Shown here: in pieces, positions 61,409 through 64,000 of the stretch
Position numbering within the stretch: the first letter of the stretch is position 1
Layout of the letters: the number at the start of each line of letters is the position of its first letter
Origin: Seohaeicola zhoushanensis
Lineage (GTDB): Bacteria > Pseudomonadota > Alphaproteobacteria > Rhodobacterales > Rhodobacteraceae
DNA length: 64,000 nucleotides
Reading direction: 5' to 3'
NCBI RefSeq assembly: GCF_014656415.1
Contig: NZ_BNCJ01000002.1
Coordinates: 464,213-528,212 of the forward strand
Program-made: the position numbers and the translations under genes
Notes under the pieces: model-generated
What the model saw: only the letters and a program-made list of their open reading frames with translations
What the model was told of the DNA's origin: nothing
The model's database searches: none

Positions 61409-62622
61409 CAGAGCGCCCCCTCGGCGCGCAGGGCATCGCCGCTCCGGCCTGTGATCTCTTGGAACACCTGCGGGTCGGTGTCGCCCTCCGAGCCGAAGAC
61501 CAGCAGGCGCGAGGCCGCGTCGATCCCCAGGCCCGCCCGCGTTGCAGGATCAAGCGCGAGGAACCCGGCCAGCCCCGCGACACCGCTTTCGCCGGCCACC
61601 AGCTTCGGCCCCGCCGCGCCCGAGGCGAGCAGGCGCATGGTATCGGCGGCATCGGTGTCGGTGATGAGCATGAAGGCATCGGCCCCCTGATGCAGCACCG
61701 GCCAGGCGATCAGCGAAGGCTCGCCGCAGGCTAGGCCCGCCATGATCGTCTCCAGGCTGCCATGCACCGCCACGGGTTCACCCGCCCGCGCGCTTTCGTA
61801 GAGGCAGCCGGCGGTTTCCGGTTCGACCACCACGATGCGCGGGGCCTGAGGGCCATAGGCCTCCCACAGGGTGGCGGTCACAGCGGCGGCGAGGCCACCG
61901 ACGCCGCCCTGGATGAAGACATGCGTGGGCGGCAGCGGCAGCGCGTCGATCGCCTCTTCCACCATGATGGCATAGCCCTGCATCACGTCGCGCGGGACCT
62001 CGGTATAGCCGGGGTAGGAGGTGTCCGAGACCACGAACCAGCCGTTCTCGGCGGCGGCCTTGTCGGCGGCGCGGACGCTGTCGTCATAGTTGCCGGGGGT
62101 GCGCACGATCTCGGCGCCATAGGCGCGGATGGCGTCTTCGCGGGCCTGGCTGACATCGGCGTGCAGGAAGATCACCACGCGGCAGCCGAACATCCGTCCG
62201 CCCCAGGCGACCGAGCGGCCGTGGTTGCCGTCGGTGGCGCAGCAGAGGGTGACGCCGGCGGCGAAATCGGCGTGATCGCCGGCAAGGATCGCGGCCTCCG
62301 AGACCGGCGCGCCGCTGCGCTGGCTGGCCAGCCGCGCCAGCAGGCGCAGGGCGGCATAGGCACCGCCCAGCGCCTTGAAGCTGTTCAGACCAAAGCGCGC
62401 CGCCTCCTGCTTGTAGGCAATCGCGGCGACACCCTCGCGCGTGGCCAGCGCGTCGAGCTGAACCAGCGGCGTCGGGGTATAACCTTCCCAGGCGGAGACA
62501 GTCCGGCGCGCTTCGGCGCCGCTGGCCCGTGACAGCACCTTTTGCAGATCGAGCGGATATGAACCGCGCGCTTCATCGAGGTTCTGAACAAAAGGTCTTG
62601 TCGGCTGGGGTTTATTCGTCAT
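61408..62622 (-). CDS. dpaL: Diaminopropionate ammonia-lyase
   Basis: This encodes 404 residues from the ATG at 62620-62622; the 33-codon upstream extension lacks family sequence. It is a fold-type II PLP enzyme: PLP Lys in RFGLNSFKALGGAYA, CCATDGNHGRSVAWGGRM, the glycine-rich phosphate loop IQGGVGGLAAAVTA, and GESGVAGLAGFLAL. The length and the FGLNSFKALGG motif match DpaL, which converts 2,3-diaminopropionate to pyruvate and two ammonia. First gene of the leftward operon; divergent from an RpiR regulator. Confidence 0.92.
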   Translation of the reverse strand: MTNKPQPTRPFVQNLDEARGSYPLDLQKVLSRASGAEARRTVSAWEGYTPTPLVQLDALATREGVAAIAYKQEAARFGLNSFKALGGAYAALRLLARLASQRSGAPVSEAAILAGDHADFAAGVTLCCATDGNHGRSVAWGGRMFGCRVVIFLHADVSQAREDAIRAYGAEIVRTPGNYDDSVRAADKAAAENGWFVVSDTSYPGYTEVPRDVMQGYAIMVEEAIDALPLPPTHVFIQGGVGGLAAAVTATLWEAYGPQAPRIVVVEPETAGCLYESARAGEPVAVHGSLETIMAGLACGEPSLIAWPVLHQGADAFMLITDTDAADTMRLLASGAAGPKLVAGESGVAGLAGFLALDPATRAGLGIDAASRLLVFGSEGDTDPQVFQEITGRSGDALRAEGAL

Positions 62623-62697
62623 GGTTTCTCGCAATCGGCAGAATTCGCGGAGGTGCTCCGCAGGGACAGTCACGGGTTGCACTCCATATGGGAAATC

Positions 62698-62736
62698 TGA
62701 AATTCTTCCACTACAAATCATGCAACAAAAATTTCA
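62698..62736. promoter_or_regulatory. Candidate operator: inverted TGAAATT arms
   Basis: TGAAATTCTT (62698-62707) and AAAAATTTCA (62727-62736) are inverted copies about 29 bp apart centre to centre, in the divergent gap between the ammonia-lyase and the RpiR gene. A related TGAAATATTT lies upstream of the transporter gene at 63754-63763. Confidence 0.4.
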
Positions 62737-62782
62737 TAGACGGTGGCAGAATCCGGCCTGACCGACGAAAGGCGCAAAAATA

Positions 62783-63655
62783 ATGAGCAACCCGCCCAAG
62801 AAATACACCTCCATCGAAGACCGGATCATGGCTGCGCTCGACGATCTGACCGTGTCCGAGAAGAAGCTGGCCTCGGCCGTGCTGGAGGAAAAGGGCGCGC
62901 TGGCGAGCTTCACCGCCGCCGAGATCGCGCAGCGGGCGGGCACTTCGCAGGCGACGGCGGTGCGATTCTTCCGCCGGCTGGGCTATGACAGCTTCTCGGA
63001 CCTCAAGCGCGAGGCGCGCAGCTCGGCCAGCTGGGCCTCGCCGCTCTACCAGATCAGCGGCACCGGGCATGTGCGCATGGCGCGGGGCGATTTCGCGCTG
63101 CATGTGGCGCAGGATCTCAAGAACCTGACCGAAACCGCCGAGGCGATGCCGCCCGACCTGCTGGAGGATGCGGTCGAGGCGCTGATGGAGGCGCGGCGGG
63201 TCTTCATCATCGGGTTCCGCAACTCGGCGGTGCTTGCCTCCTATGCGCGTAACATGTTGGCATTGCTGAGGGATGACGTGCTTCTGTTGCCCTATGCCGG
63301 GATGTCCGTGGCCGAAAGCCTGGTCTCGCTGGGCCCGGACGACGTGGTGCTTGTCTTCGGGTTCCGCCGCCGCCCGCCGGCGCTGAATGTGATCCTCGAA
63401 GCCGCGCGCGATGCGGGCGCGCGGCGTATTCTGGTGGCTGACCCGACGGCGGCGACCTCGGCGCGTCTCTCGGATATCACCCTGCGCTGCACCACCCGCA
63501 ACGCGGGGATCTTCGACAGCTACGCGGCGGGGATGAGTCTCATCAACTACATCTGCACCCGCTTCGCCGACCGTGGCGGCGAGGGAATCGTCGCCCGGAT
63601 GGAGGCCTTCGAGCGCCTGCATGGGGATATCGAGGGCGGCGGCAGCGCCGAGTGA
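62783..63655 (+). CDS. MurR/RpiR-family transcriptional regulator
   Basis: This encodes 290 residues. The N-terminal HTH_6 domain (residues about 5-80) includes FTAAEIAQRAGTSQATAVRF and FRRLGYDSFSDLKREAR; the SIS domain (about 125-255) has ARRVFIIGFRNSAVLASYAR and DVVLVFGFRRRPPALNVILE. SIS domains of this family usually bind phosphosugars, but relatives controlling amino-acid and nitrogen catabolism are known. Divergent from the catabolic operon and upstream of its likely transporter, so it probably controls both. Confidence 0.93.
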   Translation: MSNPPKKYTSIEDRIMAALDDLTVSEKKLASAVLEEKGALASFTAAEIAQRAGTSQATAVRFFRRLGYDSFSDLKREARSSASWASPLYQISGTGHVRMARGDFALHVAQDLKNLTETAEAMPPDLLEDAVEALMEARRVFIIGFRNSAVLASYARNMLALLRDDVLLLPYAGMSVAESLVSLGPDDVVLVFGFRRRPPALNVILEAARDAGARRILVADPTAATSARLSDITLRCTTRNAGIFDSYAAGMSLINYICTRFADRGGEGIVARMEAFERLHGDIEGGGSAE

Positions 63656-63753
63656 TCGGTTTTCTGCACAACAATTGGGCATCCGCACAGGGCGGGCGCT
63701 TCGAGAATGGGCATCGCACTTTGTGACCCAACAATTTCTCAAAAATCTCTGTT

Positions 63754-63763
63754 TGAAATATTT
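63754..63763 (+). promoter_or_regulatory. Candidate RpiR half-site upstream of the transporter gene
   Basis: TGAAATATTT resembles the two arms at 62698-62736 and lies about 52 bp upstream of the binding-protein start. The 159-bp gap also holds CAACAATT twice (63669-63676 and 63729-63736 approximately). Confidence 0.3.
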
Positions 63764-63814
63764 GGTTCATTGGCAAGGTTCCCTGGACGCAACCGCGCAA
63801 ACTGGAGCCCTGCA

Positions 63815-64000
63815 ATGACCCACGACATGCACCGCCGCCGCTTCCTTCAGGCCGTCCTCGCCGGGACGGCCGCCTCGGCCCTCCCGCTCAAGGCGCTCGC
63901 CGCCCAGCCGGACCTGCTCTGGATGGTCTGGGAGAACCTCGCCAAGGACGAATACCTTGCCCCCTTCCTCGCCAGGTCGGGCGTCACCATCTCGAAGAAC
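63815..64000 (+). CDS. Tat-exported ABC transporter substrate-binding protein (partial, 5' end only)
   Basis: Only the first 62 residues are in the window. The Tat signal is HRRRFLQAVLAGTAASALP with a likely AxA cleavage after LKALAA; the mature part begins QPDLLWMVWENLAKDEYLAP, which resembles extracellular solute-binding proteins of the polyamine/iron type (PotD-like). It follows the RpiR gene and is probably the uptake protein for the substrate of the divergent operon. Identity is tentative because most of the gene is outside. Confidence 0.7.
   Translation, partial: MTHDMHRRRFLQAVLAGTAASALPLKALAAQPDLLWMVWENLAKDEYLAPFLARSGVTISKN

Overview
The window is high-GC, densely packed DNA that reads as an alphaproteobacterial chromosome, most likely a member of the Rhodobacterales (Rhodobacteraceae/Paracoccaceae). 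This is inferred from the gene set and from repeat families I associate with that order: a NasTS-controlled assimilatory nitrate operon, a Tad/Flp pilus locus, an lpxK cluster with a DUF4170 gene, a Tat-rich set of ABC binding proteins, and palindromic 'GTAGGGCGGGGTT' and 'CTCCCCTGGAGATATTT' repeats. No rRNA, tRNA, IS element, prophage or CRISPR was seen.

Layout. (1) 1-3.8 kb: the start of a BMP-type ABC binding protein gene, a LysR regulator and an allophanate hydrolase. Two identical 17-bp candidate LysR operators, in opposite orientations, sit upstream of both the binding protein and the LysR/hydrolase pair. (2) 4.2-5.9 kb: a LuxR-type HTH protein fused to an alpha/beta-hydrolase fold that lacks its catalytic residues. 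(3) 6.0-21.2 kb: nitrate assimilation. nasT and nasS are followed by an RNA leader with two ANTAR-type hexaloop hairpins and an overlapping terminator. Then come nrtA, nrtB, a fused double ATPase, a GAF protein, nirB, nirD, nasA, a TrpD2-like protein and cysG (sirohaem synthesis). (4) 21.3-31.97 kb: an orphan molybdenum hydroxylase large subunit, a SAF-domain oxidoreductase, a PepSY/cytochrome b561/phosphoethanolamine transferase operon, the DNA repair pair pdeM/lhr, and a 3-hydroxyisobutyrate-dehydrogenase-like gene.

(5) 32.0-44.6 kb: a Tad/Flp pilus locus read leftwards: three flp pilins (two encode identical proteins), cpaB, secretin, OmpA-like lipoprotein, cpaE, cpaF, tadB, tadC, two TPR lipoproteins, prepilin peptidase and an AAA ATPase. 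A lytic transglycosylase is divergent from it. (6) 45.8-49.0 kb: 3-oxoacid CoA-transferase genes scoA and scoB, split by an inserted methyltransferase gene, then an L,D-transpeptidase. (7) 49.2-52.5 kb: kbl-tdh threonine catabolism with a cysteine-synthase-like gene. The kbl leader carries three 30-bp tandem repeats, each with its own Shine-Dalgarno and in-frame ATG. (8) 52.6-57.3 kb: lpxK, a WaaA-like transferase, DUF4170, a CysQ-like phosphatase and a TldD/PmbA protein.

(9) 57.4-64.0 kb: a tightly overlapping, apparently catabolic operon: diaminopropionate ammonia-lyase, M20 amidohydrolase, N-carbamoyl-D-amino-acid-hydrolase-like enzyme, 2-oxoglutarate/Fe(II) oxygenase and formamidase-like hydrolase. 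It is divergent from an RpiR regulator and a Tat-exported ABC binding protein that runs off the window. This cluster, the kbl leader repeats, the twin LysR operators and the interrupted scoAB pair are the most interesting observations. All functional statements come from reading motifs and from family knowledge; no database search was run.
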